NCBI GenBank assembly: GCA_963667875.2
Contig: CAXXGC010000009.1
Coordinates: 62,001 to 126,000, forward strand
DNA length: 64,000 nt
DNA from: JAEXOD01 sp963667875
GTDB taxonomy: Bacteria > Bacteroidota > Ignavibacteria > Ignavibacteriales > Melioribacteraceae
Direction of reading: 5' to 3'
In this document: piece after piece, positions 10,412 through 19,323 of the stretch
Position numbering within the stretch: position 1 is the stretch's first letter
How the letters are laid out: each line of letters starts with the position of its first letter
Translations under genes and position numbers: made by a program
Notes under the pieces: generated by a model
What the model was told of the DNA's origin: nothing
Seen by the model: only the letters and a program-made list of their open reading frames with translations
Database searches by the model: none

Positions 10412-11476
10412 TTATAATAAATCAAATTGTCGTAAAATACCTGGCCATTCTTCTTTAAGTTTATCACGTCCGGCGGAGGTAAGAAAACGCCAATCGGTAT
10501 TAACGGTTTTTTCAAAAAAACGCTCGTAGGCTTGCAGATCGTATTTTACAATATATCTAAACAGCGACCATAAAATACGCATATCAATTGTTGAATAATA
10601 TTGGAACTGCTCTTCAAAACTTGCTTTTTTTGCTTTCCAGGTTATATAACTTGGGGGTTTGATATCTGTACTTTCAGCTTCACTTAAGGAATCGGTTGCC
10701 AGACTCCAAATAAGTATTGTTCCAATAATTAAATCTTGTGTGTTTTGTTTTCGTATAAAAAACTTTCTATTTAAAATTGAATGAATAAAAAAGTAAGCAA
10801 TAAATTTATTTAATTTTTCACCTTCGGCATTTGCATCATCAAAACATGACGGAGTTTCGATATTTAAGCCGTCAATATTAGATTTAATAAAATGATATAC
10901 AACAAGTTTTTCGTTATGTTTAACAAATGTTTCATATCGTGTGAATGAATGCATGTATTTTTCACGATTACGCAGCATCTCGTAAACAGTAGCACCCACC
11001 ATAATTTGATTACCGTCAGCTAAAGTCATAATGCGCTGGCACATATTAACACCTGTACCGGCAATATTTTTATTATCGTTTATATCAACTGTAATGTTAT
11101 CAATGTTTGAATTAACACCAATTCGGACTTTAAATTGCCGCATTGGGTCAATATGATGATTGTTGTGTTTTGTAATCCGCCCTATTATTTCAACCGCAAC
11201 TTTTAAATGAATATCAAACGGCTGTTCAATATATAACAATGAAATACAAATACCGTCTCCTGTTGGTAAGTATATTACCTGTTCTTTTTTAAGACCATTA
11301 GCTTCAACAGTGGCTTTTACAATTTCGTTTAATGCTTTAACCAGATCGCTTTGAGCCTCAACGCTTCTGCCCTGTGTAAAGTTAACAATATCTAAAAATA
11401 TATATTTTACAGGTACTGTTGTAACTTCTGCCGAACTGGCATAATTTATTATTTTTAATTTATCGTTATCAGCCAT
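10412..11476 (-). CDS. Class III adenylate/guanylate cyclase-domain protein
   Basis: This 354-aa protein has a nucleotide cyclase homology domain at about residues 18-195 and an unrecognised alpha-helical C-terminal part. The two metal-binding aspartates are seen in FLDIVNFT and PTGDGICI. The transition-state Asn and Arg are seen in GTGVNMCQRI, so catalysis looks possible. No signal peptide or membrane span is visible. Whether it makes cAMP or cGMP cannot be read from these motifs. It is the last gene of the minus-strand operon, 12 bp after the hutH-like gene. CRP-like palindromes occur elsewhere in the window (21845, 29041), so a cAMP circuit is conceivable. Confidence 0.8.
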   Translation of the reverse strand: MADNDKLKIINYASSAEVTTVPVKYIFLDIVNFTQGRSVEAQSDLVKALNEIVKATVEANGLKKEQVIYLPTGDGICISLLYIEQPFDIHLKVAVEIIGRITKHNNHHIDPMRQFKVRIGVNSNIDNITVDINDNKNIAGTGVNMCQRIMTLADGNQIMVGATVYEMLRNREKYMHSFTRYETFVKHNEKLVVYHFIKSNIDGLNIETPSCFDDANAEGEKLNKFIAYFFIHSILNRKFFIRKQNTQDLIIGTILIWSLATDSLSEAESTDIKPPSYITWKAKKASFEEQFQYYSTIDMRILWSLFRYIVKYDLQAYERFFEKTVNTDWRFLTSAGRDKLKEEWPGILRQFDLL

Positions 11477-11488
11477 TGTTTTATTATT

Positions 11489-13054
11489 TTAGTTTAATTT
11501 TACGGTTTCTTCCACTTTTTTAAGAAGTGAGTTATTATCAATAATTTTTTGTATTGATATTATATCATCGGAAATTACCCTGTCTTCGTTTAGCGGTTTT
11601 ACAAAATTTCTAATAAAATCATGTGCTATTTCGGTCCCGGCCCCACATTTTAACGGTTTTAAGAACTCAACACCCTGTGCTGAAGTTAAGAATTCAATTG
11701 CAAGAACATTTGTAACGTTTTTTAATATATTCAAACACTTGCGTGCTGCAATTGAACCCATCGAATTATGGTCTTCCTGATTTGCTGAAGTTGGAATAGA
11801 ATCGACACTAGCGGGATGAGCCAACACTTTGTTTTCGGATACAAGACTTGCGGCCGTATATTGCGCAATCATTAATCCGGAATTTAACCCGCCGTTTGGA
11901 GTTAAAAACCGAGGTAACAAACTTAACGATCCGTTTACAAGCCTTTCAATTCTTCTTTCGGAAACGTTTGCTAATTCGGATAAAGCAATGCCCATAAAAT
12001 CCATAACAAGCGCAATCGGCTGTCCGTGAAAATTTCCGCCTTCCAAATGATCGCCGTCTTCGGTGAATATTAAAGGATTATCAGTTACGGAATTTATTTC
12101 GGTTTCAACAACAGAACAAACATAATTTATTGTATCGCGCGAAGCACCGTGTATTTGCGGAATGCAGCGCAATGAATAAGAGTCCTGAACTCTGTTATCG
12201 TTTATTATATGTGATTTTCTGATTTCGCTGTTATTAATTAAAGCTAAAAGGTTTTCAGCTGTTTGAATTTGTCCCTTATGCGGACGTAATTTATGAAGTC
12301 GTAAATCATAAGCTCTATCCGAACCCCTGAGTGCTTCATGTGAAAGAGCACCGCTGAGATCGGCAATTTTAATTAATCTTTTTGCTTTAATACATACAAA
12401 ACTTGCAATTGAGGTCATCATTTGGGTGCCGTTAATTAAAGCAAGTCCTTCTTTTGCGGCAAGTGTAATAGGTGCTAAATTAAATTTGGCTAATGCTTCT
12501 TTTGAATCGATGATATTATCAAAATTTGTTTCAAGTTCATTTATTGTATCAAATATCTGTACTTTTCCTTCACCAATTATTGATAATACAATATGAGCTA
12601 AAGGAACCAAATCGCCGCTTGATCCAACAGAACCTTGAGAAGGTACTACAGGAATAATATTGTTGTTAATCATTTCAAGCAATAAGTTCATTGTTGTTAA
12701 ACGAATACCTGAATGACCCAAAGCAAGAGCATTTGCACGTAAAAGCATCATTATTTTAATAATAATTGGAGGTAAATTTTCACCAACTCCGGCGGAATGA
12801 CTTAAAATTAAGTTCTTTTGCAGTTTAAAAATATCCTTTTGCGAAATTTTTACGTTTGCAAATTCACCAAAACCGGTTGTTACTCCATAAACAGCTTTAT
12901 CTTCTTTTATCCATTTATCTATTAAAGTACAGGCTTTTTCAATTTTAACAACTGAACTATCAGCCAGTTTAACTTTAGGTGAATGAGTAATAAAATATTC
13001 AATCTTTTCTAATGAAAGAGAAGCACCATCAATAATTAATTCGTTATTTTCCAT
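11489..13054 (-). CDS. hutH: Histidine ammonia-lyase family protein (MIO enzyme)
   Basis: The protein is 521 aa, the usual HutH length. Family landmarks are all present: VYGVTTGFG near the N-terminus, NLILSHSAGVGE (the His typical of histidine-specific lyases), GSVGSSGDLVPLAH and SANQEDHNSMGS. The enzyme would deaminate L-histidine to urocanate using the self-made MIO cofactor. The MIO tripeptide, normally Ala-Ser-Gly, is Ser145-Ser146-Gly147 here. No hutU, hutI or hutG is adjacent; instead it shares an operon with hflX (overlap 11 bp) and a cyclase. Histidine lyase is the best reading, but another aromatic amino-acid lyase is not excluded. Confidence 0.8.
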   Translation of the reverse strand: MENNELIIDGASLSLEKIEYFITHSPKVKLADSSVVKIEKACTLIDKWIKEDKAVYGVTTGFGEFANVKISQKDIFKLQKNLILSHSAGVGENLPPIIIKIMMLLRANALALGHSGIRLTTMNLLLEMINNNIIPVVPSQGSVGSSGDLVPLAHIVLSIIGEGKVQIFDTINELETNFDNIIDSKEALAKFNLAPITLAAKEGLALINGTQMMTSIASFVCIKAKRLIKIADLSGALSHEALRGSDRAYDLRLHKLRPHKGQIQTAENLLALINNSEIRKSHIINDNRVQDSYSLRCIPQIHGASRDTINYVCSVVETEINSVTDNPLIFTEDGDHLEGGNFHGQPIALVMDFMGIALSELANVSERRIERLVNGSLSLLPRFLTPNGGLNSGLMIAQYTAASLVSENKVLAHPASVDSIPTSANQEDHNSMGSIAARKCLNILKNVTNVLAIEFLTSAQGVEFLKPLKCGAGTEIAHDFIRNFVKPLNEDRVISDDIISIQKIIDNNSLLKKVEETVKLN

Positions 13055-14315
13055 ACATCAACTTGTTTATTTTATTTAAATTGTCTTTTGTAGTTCTAAA
13101 TTTAATATAACAAAAATCCTCTTCATATCTAATGTCAATTACTTCGGCAATTGAATGAATATATGCTATTAATTTTGAGTTGTATGAGCTTATTTTTAAT
13201 TCGTTAAACTTAAAATTTTCGTCATAAAAACGAATTAACATCTCATTTAATGCGGTAATATTTATTGCGCGTGCAGCGGAAATCATTATACAATTTGAAT
13301 ATTTGTTTTTTACGTATTCCATAATATGTTTATCTTCAAGCATATCCACTTTGTTAAAAATATACAAAATGGGTTTGTTTTCGCATTTTAATTCCGCCAA
13401 AGTATCTTCTACAACCTTTATATGATCTTCAAAATACGGGTGCGAAATATCAATAATATGTAAAATAAAATCCGCTTCACGTACAACACTTAAAGTGCTT
13501 TTAAATGAAGCAACCAAATGAGCGGGCAGTTTACGGATAAATCCAACCGTATCACTTATTAGCAGATTTTTGTTTTTCATTAATTCCAACGAGCGGGTAG
13601 TTGAATCTAATGTGGCAAATAATTTATCTTCAGTAAGTACATCGGCATTTGTAAGTAAATTTAGCAGCGTAGATTTTCCCGCGTTTGTATAACCAACAAG
13701 AGATGTTGAAATAACATCCTGCCGTTTAAGGCTTTTTGTTGACTGCTGGAGTTCGATTTTTTCTAATTTTTCCTTTAATTTGCCAATACGTGTTCTAATT
13801 ATACGCCTGTCGGTCTCAATTTGTGTTTCGCCGGGACCTTTTGTTCCAATTCCGCCGTATTGTTTTGAAAGGTGAGTCCAAGCCCTTGTTAAACGAGGAA
13901 GCAAATATTCAAGCTGGGCTAATTCAACCTGTGTTTTAGCTTCATTTGAACGTGCATGTTGTGCAAAAATATCTAAAATTAATCCGCTTCTATCAACAAT
14001 TTTTCGCTCAATAATCTTTTCTAAATTTCTAACTTGTGTTGGAGTTAAATCATCGTCAAATATTATAATATCAATATCATTTAAATCGGCTAGTTCTTTA
14101 ATTTCCTCAGCTTTGCCGGTACCTATATATGAAGCGGTTTCTATACGTGCTCTATTTTGAGTAACACGCATAATTGTTTCGGCACCGGCGGTATTGGCAA
14201 GAAGCTCCAATTCGTTTAAGTATTCATCCACTCTTGCATCATCAATACCTAAACCTTTTAAAGCTACTAAAAGAGCACGTTCAACTTTTTTTTGTTCTAT
14301 TATATGTAATTCCAT
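13044..14315 (-). CDS. hflX: GTPase HflX
   Basis: This 423-aa ribosome-associated GTPase of the Obg-HflX class is thought to split stalled ribosomes under stress. The N-terminal HflX domain (~15-195) contains the glycine-rich YGGIGTKGPGETQIETDRR segment that defines the family. The G domain follows, with the P-loop GYTNAGKSTLLN, the G3 motif DTVGF and the G4 motif NKVD. The gene follows the vWA gene by 1 bp and overlaps the hutH-like gene by 11 bp, so translation is probably coupled. Confidence 0.95.
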   Translation of the reverse strand: MELHIIEQKKVERALLVALKGLGIDDARVDEYLNELELLANTAGAETIMRVTQNRARIETASYIGTGKAEEIKELADLNDIDIIIFDDDLTPTQVRNLEKIIERKIVDRSGLILDIFAQHARSNEAKTQVELAQLEYLLPRLTRAWTHLSKQYGGIGTKGPGETQIETDRRIIRTRIGKLKEKLEKIELQQSTKSLKRQDVISTSLVGYTNAGKSTLLNLLTNADVLTEDKLFATLDSTTRSLELMKNKNLLISDTVGFIRKLPAHLVASFKSTLSVVREADFILHIIDISHPYFEDHIKVVEDTLAELKCENKPILYIFNKVDMLEDKHIMEYVKNKYSNCIMISAARAINITALNEMLIRFYDENFKFNELKISSYNSKLIAYIHSIAEVIDIRYEEDFCYIKFRTTKDNLNKINKLMYGK

Positions 14316-14316
14316 T

Positions 14317-16422
14317 TTATCCTATTTTTGCTAAATCTTTTTTTGAACTTTTTGAAACTGCCATTTCTATTATGGCAAGCAGAAGAGCTATTATTAAAAA
14401 TATACGCCATAATTCGGCACCAAATCGTGATTGGTTAATACTTTTAATATAATTTTCGTTATCATTTAACTTAAAATATGAACCCTTAAAGTTAATTGTT
14501 TTTAAATAATCTTCAAAATCGGAATCTGCTAAATATTTAAGATCAGATTCCAGCGGATTTACGTTAACGGAGGAATATCCAATTAAATCTTTACCGTTAA
14601 CAAATTTATATGTTCCAATAGTTTCGGTATTATTATACTTAAACAATCTTTTGTCCTGCAAAGTATCAATGGAAACTATTTCGCTTTTATTTTCTGGCTT
14701 GTTAATATTAACAAGCGGGTAAGTAGTGTTTGTTAAGTTAATAAAAAGTTCGTTGCCGGCGGTTACATTATCAGCTAAATTATACTTTGTTGACATATAA
14801 TAAATAGCGCGATTTAATAATGGGGCAAATATTCCTTTAACCGGAAAATCCGACCAAGTTAAATTAGGTGAAGTGTTAAATATTAACAATTTGCCCGAAT
14901 TTAACGAATATTCCAATAAAAATGGAGATTTGTCGTCCATTTCAATTACATTTCGGCCCAATGAACCTGTATTTAACTTAAAATAATAATAAATATTTGG
15001 CGATTGTATTACCGGTTTTTTACCATTGGCAAACATCTCAGTAAATAAAGGATGCAAATAATCGATATTGCCAAAATTGTAACCTGCTTTTTGGTTTGTT
15101 AAACTTCCTTTATATTGGTTAATAGAAGGAGCCGAAAGGTTTTCCAATAAAGTTTTATATTTGCTTAATGTTGTTTTTAATCCGGGGAAAAGAATAATAT
15201 TTCCGCCTGAACTCAAATAATCGTTCAATTGCGAATAATTGTTAATTGATTCGCCGCCGATAATAATTATTGAGTTATAACTATTCAAATTTAGGGCGGA
15301 AACCAAACTTAAAGGTTTTTCCGTAATATTAAAACTTTTAATTGAATCGTTTTTGGTTAATGCCGCTTTAACAAATTGTCCGTCATTTATGTCATCGGTA
15401 AGCAATAAAAGGTTGATTTTTTCGGGTACAAAAATTGTAAAAAACCTTTTATTATCGGCGTTTATTTCGTCATCTTCAAGTTCCGCAAAAACTTCAATTA
15501 AATTCCCATTTTTTAATTGTGTGTCAAAGTTAACTTTTTTAGATTCGCCTGTATTTAGACTGATATTTTGTTGTGCGGTTCTTTGGCCGTTAATAAATAG
15601 AGAAATAACCGAATTTGTTATATTCAAATTGCCGGAGTTTGTAACAGTTGCTTCAAAACTAATGGTTTTCCCGACTTCAAATATTTGGTTGTTCGATTTA
15701 AGTTCGGTTATAGATAAATTTGCGGCATCTTTATCCGATAAATCAAACGAGTACAATCTAACCTGCTGATTTAACAATTTGCTAAAATCGGAAAGTCCTT
15801 TTTTGTCTTCGTATAAGGTTTTGCTTTGGAAATCGGATAATATATATATTTCTTTATTAAAATTATCGGATTTTGAAATAATATCAGCGGCCTGTATAAT
15901 AGATTTATGTAACGGATTACTTATATAAGAAATCTGTAAATCTTTTAAATCGGATTTTAATTTTGCAATATTTGTAGAGATAGAAACTTTTGAGTTTATG
16001 CTGCCCGTGGTAATAATAACTGCTTCGTCACCTTCTTGTAACCTGCTTAATAAATTAGAAGCAATTTTTTTTGCTCTGTTAAGATAACTGCCTTTATCGG
16101 TAATAACAGACATGGAAAATGTATTATCAATTATAATAACCGCTGTGGTTTTAGCTGCCGAACTTGTACCGCCAATAGCGGTGCTTTTTATAGTTGGCCG
16201 GGAAAAAGACAATACCAAAAAAATTATTATTAAAGTCCGTAAAGCTAAAAGAATCCATTGTTTAATTTTAACTTTTTTAATTTTATTTTTTTGCAGCTCT
16301 TTTAAAAAGGCCAAAGTGCTGAATTCAATTTTTTTCAGCTTCCTCAAGTTTAACAAATGAATAATAATGGGAATACTGGCGGCCAAAAATCCAAAAAGTA
16401 CTGCGGGGTTTAAAAAAACCAT
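14317..16422 (-). CDS. BatA-like membrane protein with degenerate vWA domain
   Basis: This 701-aa membrane protein begins with the BatA / aerotolerance-regulator N-terminal module: NPAVLFGFLAASIPIIIHLL, then ALRTLIIIFLVLSFSRP, giving two membrane spans. A von Willebrand A-like domain follows at about 90-250, with a MIDAS-like DNTFSMS in place of DxSxS. The long periplasmic part has Ig-like and glutamine-amidotransferase-like character (residues ~250-650). The last span lies near residue 675 (FLIIALLLAIIEMAV). Its place next to hflX and upstream glycosyltransferase genes gives no specific function. Family assignment is firm; role is unknown. Confidence 0.85.
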   Translation of the reverse strand: MVFLNPAVLFGFLAASIPIIIHLLNLRKLKKIEFSTLAFLKELQKNKIKKVKIKQWILLALRTLIIIFLVLSFSRPTIKSTAIGGTSSAAKTTAVIIIDNTFSMSVITDKGSYLNRAKKIASNLLSRLQEGDEAVIITTGSINSKVSISTNIAKLKSDLKDLQISYISNPLHKSIIQAADIISKSDNFNKEIYILSDFQSKTLYEDKKGLSDFSKLLNQQVRLYSFDLSDKDAANLSITELKSNNQIFEVGKTISFEATVTNSGNLNITNSVISLFINGQRTAQQNISLNTGESKKVNFDTQLKNGNLIEVFAELEDDEINADNKRFFTIFVPEKINLLLLTDDINDGQFVKAALTKNDSIKSFNITEKPLSLVSALNLNSYNSIIIIGGESINNYSQLNDYLSSGGNIILFPGLKTTLSKYKTLLENLSAPSINQYKGSLTNQKAGYNFGNIDYLHPLFTEMFANGKKPVIQSPNIYYYFKLNTGSLGRNVIEMDDKSPFLLEYSLNSGKLLIFNTSPNLTWSDFPVKGIFAPLLNRAIYYMSTKYNLADNVTAGNELFINLTNTTYPLVNINKPENKSEIVSIDTLQDKRLFKYNNTETIGTYKFVNGKDLIGYSSVNVNPLESDLKYLADSDFEDYLKTINFKGSYFKLNDNENYIKSINQSRFGAELWRIFLIIALLLAIIEMAVSKSSKKDLAKIG

Positions 16423-16432
16423 TTATTTCCTT

Positions 16433-17548
16433 TTAATCCTTTACAAAATCTTTATAATAATTAATTACCTTATCGGTTAAATATTCAATGTCAAAATATT
16501 CAACAGCACGATTTCGGGCATTGTTTCCAAATTGCGTTCTCGTTTCTTCCGATAAAATCAATTTCTCCAATTTTTCGGCTAATTGTTTGCTGTTATGATT
16601 TTCAAACAAATAACTTGTTTGACCTTCAAGGGCAATATCCAAAATTCCGTCACTATTTGAACACACGCTTGGTTTAGCCATACTCATAGCTTCAACAAGG
16701 GCAATTCCAAAAGCTTCGGCGTGGGAAGGGAAAGCAAAAATATCCATTGCCGCAATAACATTTTGTGTGTCTTTTCTAAAACCCGTAAAAATTATCTCAT
16801 CCGTTAAATTATAATCAACAACCATCTGTTTTATTTTATCGGCAAATTCGGTTTCGCCGCGGCTTGGTTCGCCAACCAATAAATATTTTAAATTATTATA
16901 CTTTTGTTTTAATATTTTTGCCGCTTCAAGTAAATCAACGTGTCCTTTGCCTGAACTAAACCGGGCCAACATCCCAATTACAATATCGGTATCTTTTAAT
17001 CCAAGTTTTAATCTTTCTTCATTTCGGTTAACTTTTGCCGGGTCAAAACGGTTTGTATCCGTTCCGTTGTGCAGCATTAAAACTTTATCCTGTTTAAGCG
17101 TAGTAGTAATTAATAAATTATTATTAATTACAGTACTAATTGCAAAAGCAGCAGTTAACCGTTTATAAAGCCATTTATGTAAAAAATCTTTTTTAACAAT
17201 AAACGAACCAACCTGTTTTGTTAAAAACAAAGGAGTATCTAAGTCGGCTAATTTTAACGCGGGTACTAACAGCCACAAATCTTTAGAAGCTTGTGTATGT
17301 ATTAAACTGTAATTTTTAGCTTTTAATAATCTGCTTACTTTAATTGTTTCGCTTAAATTAAAATAACCCGAAAATAACGAGGGATAAGTAATAATATCCT
17401 GTTTTTTTGCTTCAATCTCAATTTTTGAGCCGGCATAACATAACAGTTCGGTGTGAATCCCCCGTTTTAATAATTGTTGGACGGCTTGAATTGCGAACAT
17501 TTCCATGCCGCCCCAACTTAATGATAAACACGAATATAATACGGTCAT
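16433..17548 (-). CDS. Family 4 glycosyltransferase
   Basis: This 371-aa GT-B enzyme is probably cytoplasmic and transfers a sugar from a nucleotide donor to a cell-envelope glycan. The N-terminal half has the GGMEMFAIQ acceptor-side loop. The C-terminal half has the GT4 signature GMLARFSSGKGHVDLLEAA, followed by HAEAFGIALVEAMSMAKP with the conserved EX7E glutamates. Its ATG overlaps the stop of the spoIID-like gene by one base, and the next gene begins 10 bp downstream. Confidence 0.9.
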   Translation of the reverse strand: MTVLYSCLSLSWGGMEMFAIQAVQQLLKRGIHTELLCYAGSKIEIEAKKQDIITYPSLFSGYFNLSETIKVSRLLKAKNYSLIHTQASKDLWLLVPALKLADLDTPLFLTKQVGSFIVKKDFLHKWLYKRLTAAFAISTVINNNLLITTTLKQDKVLMLHNGTDTNRFDPAKVNRNEERLKLGLKDTDIVIGMLARFSSGKGHVDLLEAAKILKQKYNNLKYLLVGEPSRGETEFADKIKQMVVDYNLTDEIIFTGFRKDTQNVIAAMDIFAFPSHAEAFGIALVEAMSMAKPSVCSNSDGILDIALEGQTSYLFENHNSKQLAEKLEKLILSEETRTQFGNNARNRAVEYFDIEYLTDKVINYYKDFVKD

Positions 17549-18888
17549 TAATAAATCTTCAAAATTGTTGAATTTTTAAAGTAATGCAGTAAAATTTCAT
17601 CAAAACGGTAACCTTTTTCGCCCATAACCGCGGCACCAATTTGGCATAAACCAACTCCGTGTCCCCAGCCTGCGCCTGTTAATACAAATTTTTGCGGAAT
17701 ATTGTTAACAATATCAAATTTATCAACAACAAAAGCCGAACTGTATAAATGCGATTTTGAAAGAGTTCTTCTAATTTCAAGTTCTTTACCAATAACAAAG
17801 GTCTTTTTAGTGCCTACAATCTTTAATCTTATTAATCTGCCGGAATGTCCTCTTTCAAGCGGAATCATATCAATAATTTGGCCGTAATCGATACCGCTTT
17901 TTTCTAAAATTAATTTTGATAAATCTTCATTGTTAAATTCAACTTTCCATCTGTAAAAATCGGTAGTTGTTTGGTCGTAATCCAATAAAACTTGAGAAAG
18001 TACTTTAGTATCGTTAGTATTACAGAATGAAGAAGGGGACGTTCTAATCCATGTATCTGCTGCTTCTTCTTTTGTTAAATCCAATTCGTAATTATCGGGT
18101 TCAAATTTGTAATCAATAACACTTGTTAAATAAGCATGTTTTTCCGGTTCCCAAACATTTTCAAACGATTCGCTAATACCGCCGCACGATTTGCTGAAAC
18201 GGGCGTCACAAACTTTACCTTCGTAACTTACAACTAAACCGCGGGTTTCTTCAACGGCTTGTTTAACCTTTGGTGTATAGGCTTTTGTTATTCCCTGGTA
18301 TCTTTGACAATGATCATCGGCGCAAACATCAAACAATTTATGGTCTTCTCTATCGTACCATTTAACAATTTCATCATCTGTAATGTATGTTGTGTTATAT
18401 TTTTCATCTTTTTGGGCAAGTTCCTTACCTTTTTCGATTTGTGCCAAAAGCCAGCTGCGCGAAATTATTGAATGAGCTTTTAACAGTTCTTTTGAACTTG
18501 TTGCACTCATTTCGGAAGAAATTACACTTGTTAAATAATCTTCAAGCGGAACAATATTTATTGCTATAATTTTGTCGTTATCTTTTAATAATTTTAAGGA
18601 ACCCACAAAACGCTGTTTTTCTTTTTTCTCCCAGTGGAATTTAATTCCAATTACCACATCGCGTATTAAAAAGCTGTCTTCACCCATATCGTTTGGCAAA
18701 AATATTACTTCGTTGTCAAAAACAAGAATTCTATCGTCTCTTTCAACCGATATTTTGCCGTTTACAAGTTTTGCGGTATATCTTCCGTTTTGTTTTTCTG
18801 TAATTCCGTTTACAAAAAACTCGCCATTTAAATCAAAATTGATTTCATCGCTCTCCAAAATAGACACATTAATTTTAGGTTCTTCCAT
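17548..18888 (-). CDS. SpoIID/LytB domain protein
   Basis: SpoIID-family proteins are lytic transglycosylases or amidase enhancers acting on peptidoglycan. This one is 446 aa from the ATG at 18888; a TTG at 18900 in frame is the alternative. The SpoIID domain covers about 105-445, with VISSEMSATSSKELLKAHS, the Cys-containing KSCGGISESFE, and the terminal GWGHGVGLCQIGAAVMGEKG. No signal peptide or membrane span can be seen, which is odd for a wall enzyme. The first gene of the six-gene minus-strand operon, its first ~15 codons are duplicated twice downstream as relics at 21596 and 28792. Confidence 0.85.
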   Translation of the reverse strand: MEEPKINVSILESDEINFDLNGEFFVNGITEKQNGRYTAKLVNGKISVERDDRILVFDNEVIFLPNDMGEDSFLIRDVVIGIKFHWEKKEKQRFVGSLKLLKDNDKIIAINIVPLEDYLTSVISSEMSATSSKELLKAHSIISRSWLLAQIEKGKELAQKDEKYNTTYITDDEIVKWYDREDHKLFDVCADDHCQRYQGITKAYTPKVKQAVEETRGLVVSYEGKVCDARFSKSCGGISESFENVWEPEKHAYLTSVIDYKFEPDNYELDLTKEEAADTWIRTSPSSFCNTNDTKVLSQVLLDYDQTTTDFYRWKVEFNNEDLSKLILEKSGIDYGQIIDMIPLERGHSGRLIRLKIVGTKKTFVIGKELEIRRTLSKSHLYSSAFVVDKFDIVNNIPQKFVLTGAGWGHGVGLCQIGAAVMGEKGYRFDEILLHYFKNSTILKIY

Positions 18889-19323
18889 AATATAAGCCAA
18901 ATTTAATTTTAAAATATTTCAATGTTAAAGATATAAAAATAAATAATCAGTTTTTAGGGAAAAAGGAAAAAATAGTTCTTTCTTAAAAGTTTTATTGTTT
19001 TTAATATTGTGATAAATAATTGTGTTAAAATGGCTTTTTTTATGGCAAAATAGTTAAAATCTAATGAATTTGTGATAGAAAACATGGGGGAGAGATATTT
19101 CGCAAATCCGATGCCCTTTTTATTATTATTGAAGTGATATTATCTTTATACAGGAATAATTATTTATTTTTTTAATAAAAACAATGGAATTATTAATAAA
19201 CATTAGTTTGGGAAATAAATAAAATTGCAAAACTTAGGTTATAGCTGTAAATTTAATTACTAGGTTTTTTAATTTTATAACACGTAAAAATAATATACAA
19301 CGGCTGGTGGAAAAGGAGTTGGT
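18889..19323. promoter_or_regulatory. Divergent promoter region between the spoIID-like operon and propeller gene 1
   Basis: This 435-bp AT-rich region must drive the six-gene operon leftward and propeller gene 1 rightward. Versions of it recur before propeller gene 2 (21644-22061) and gene 5 (28840-29277). A degenerate counterpart of the CRP-like palindrome seen in those copies lies at 19089-19104 (GGAGAGATATTTCGCA). An AAAAGGAG ribosome-binding site precedes the ATG at 19324. Confidence 0.6.
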
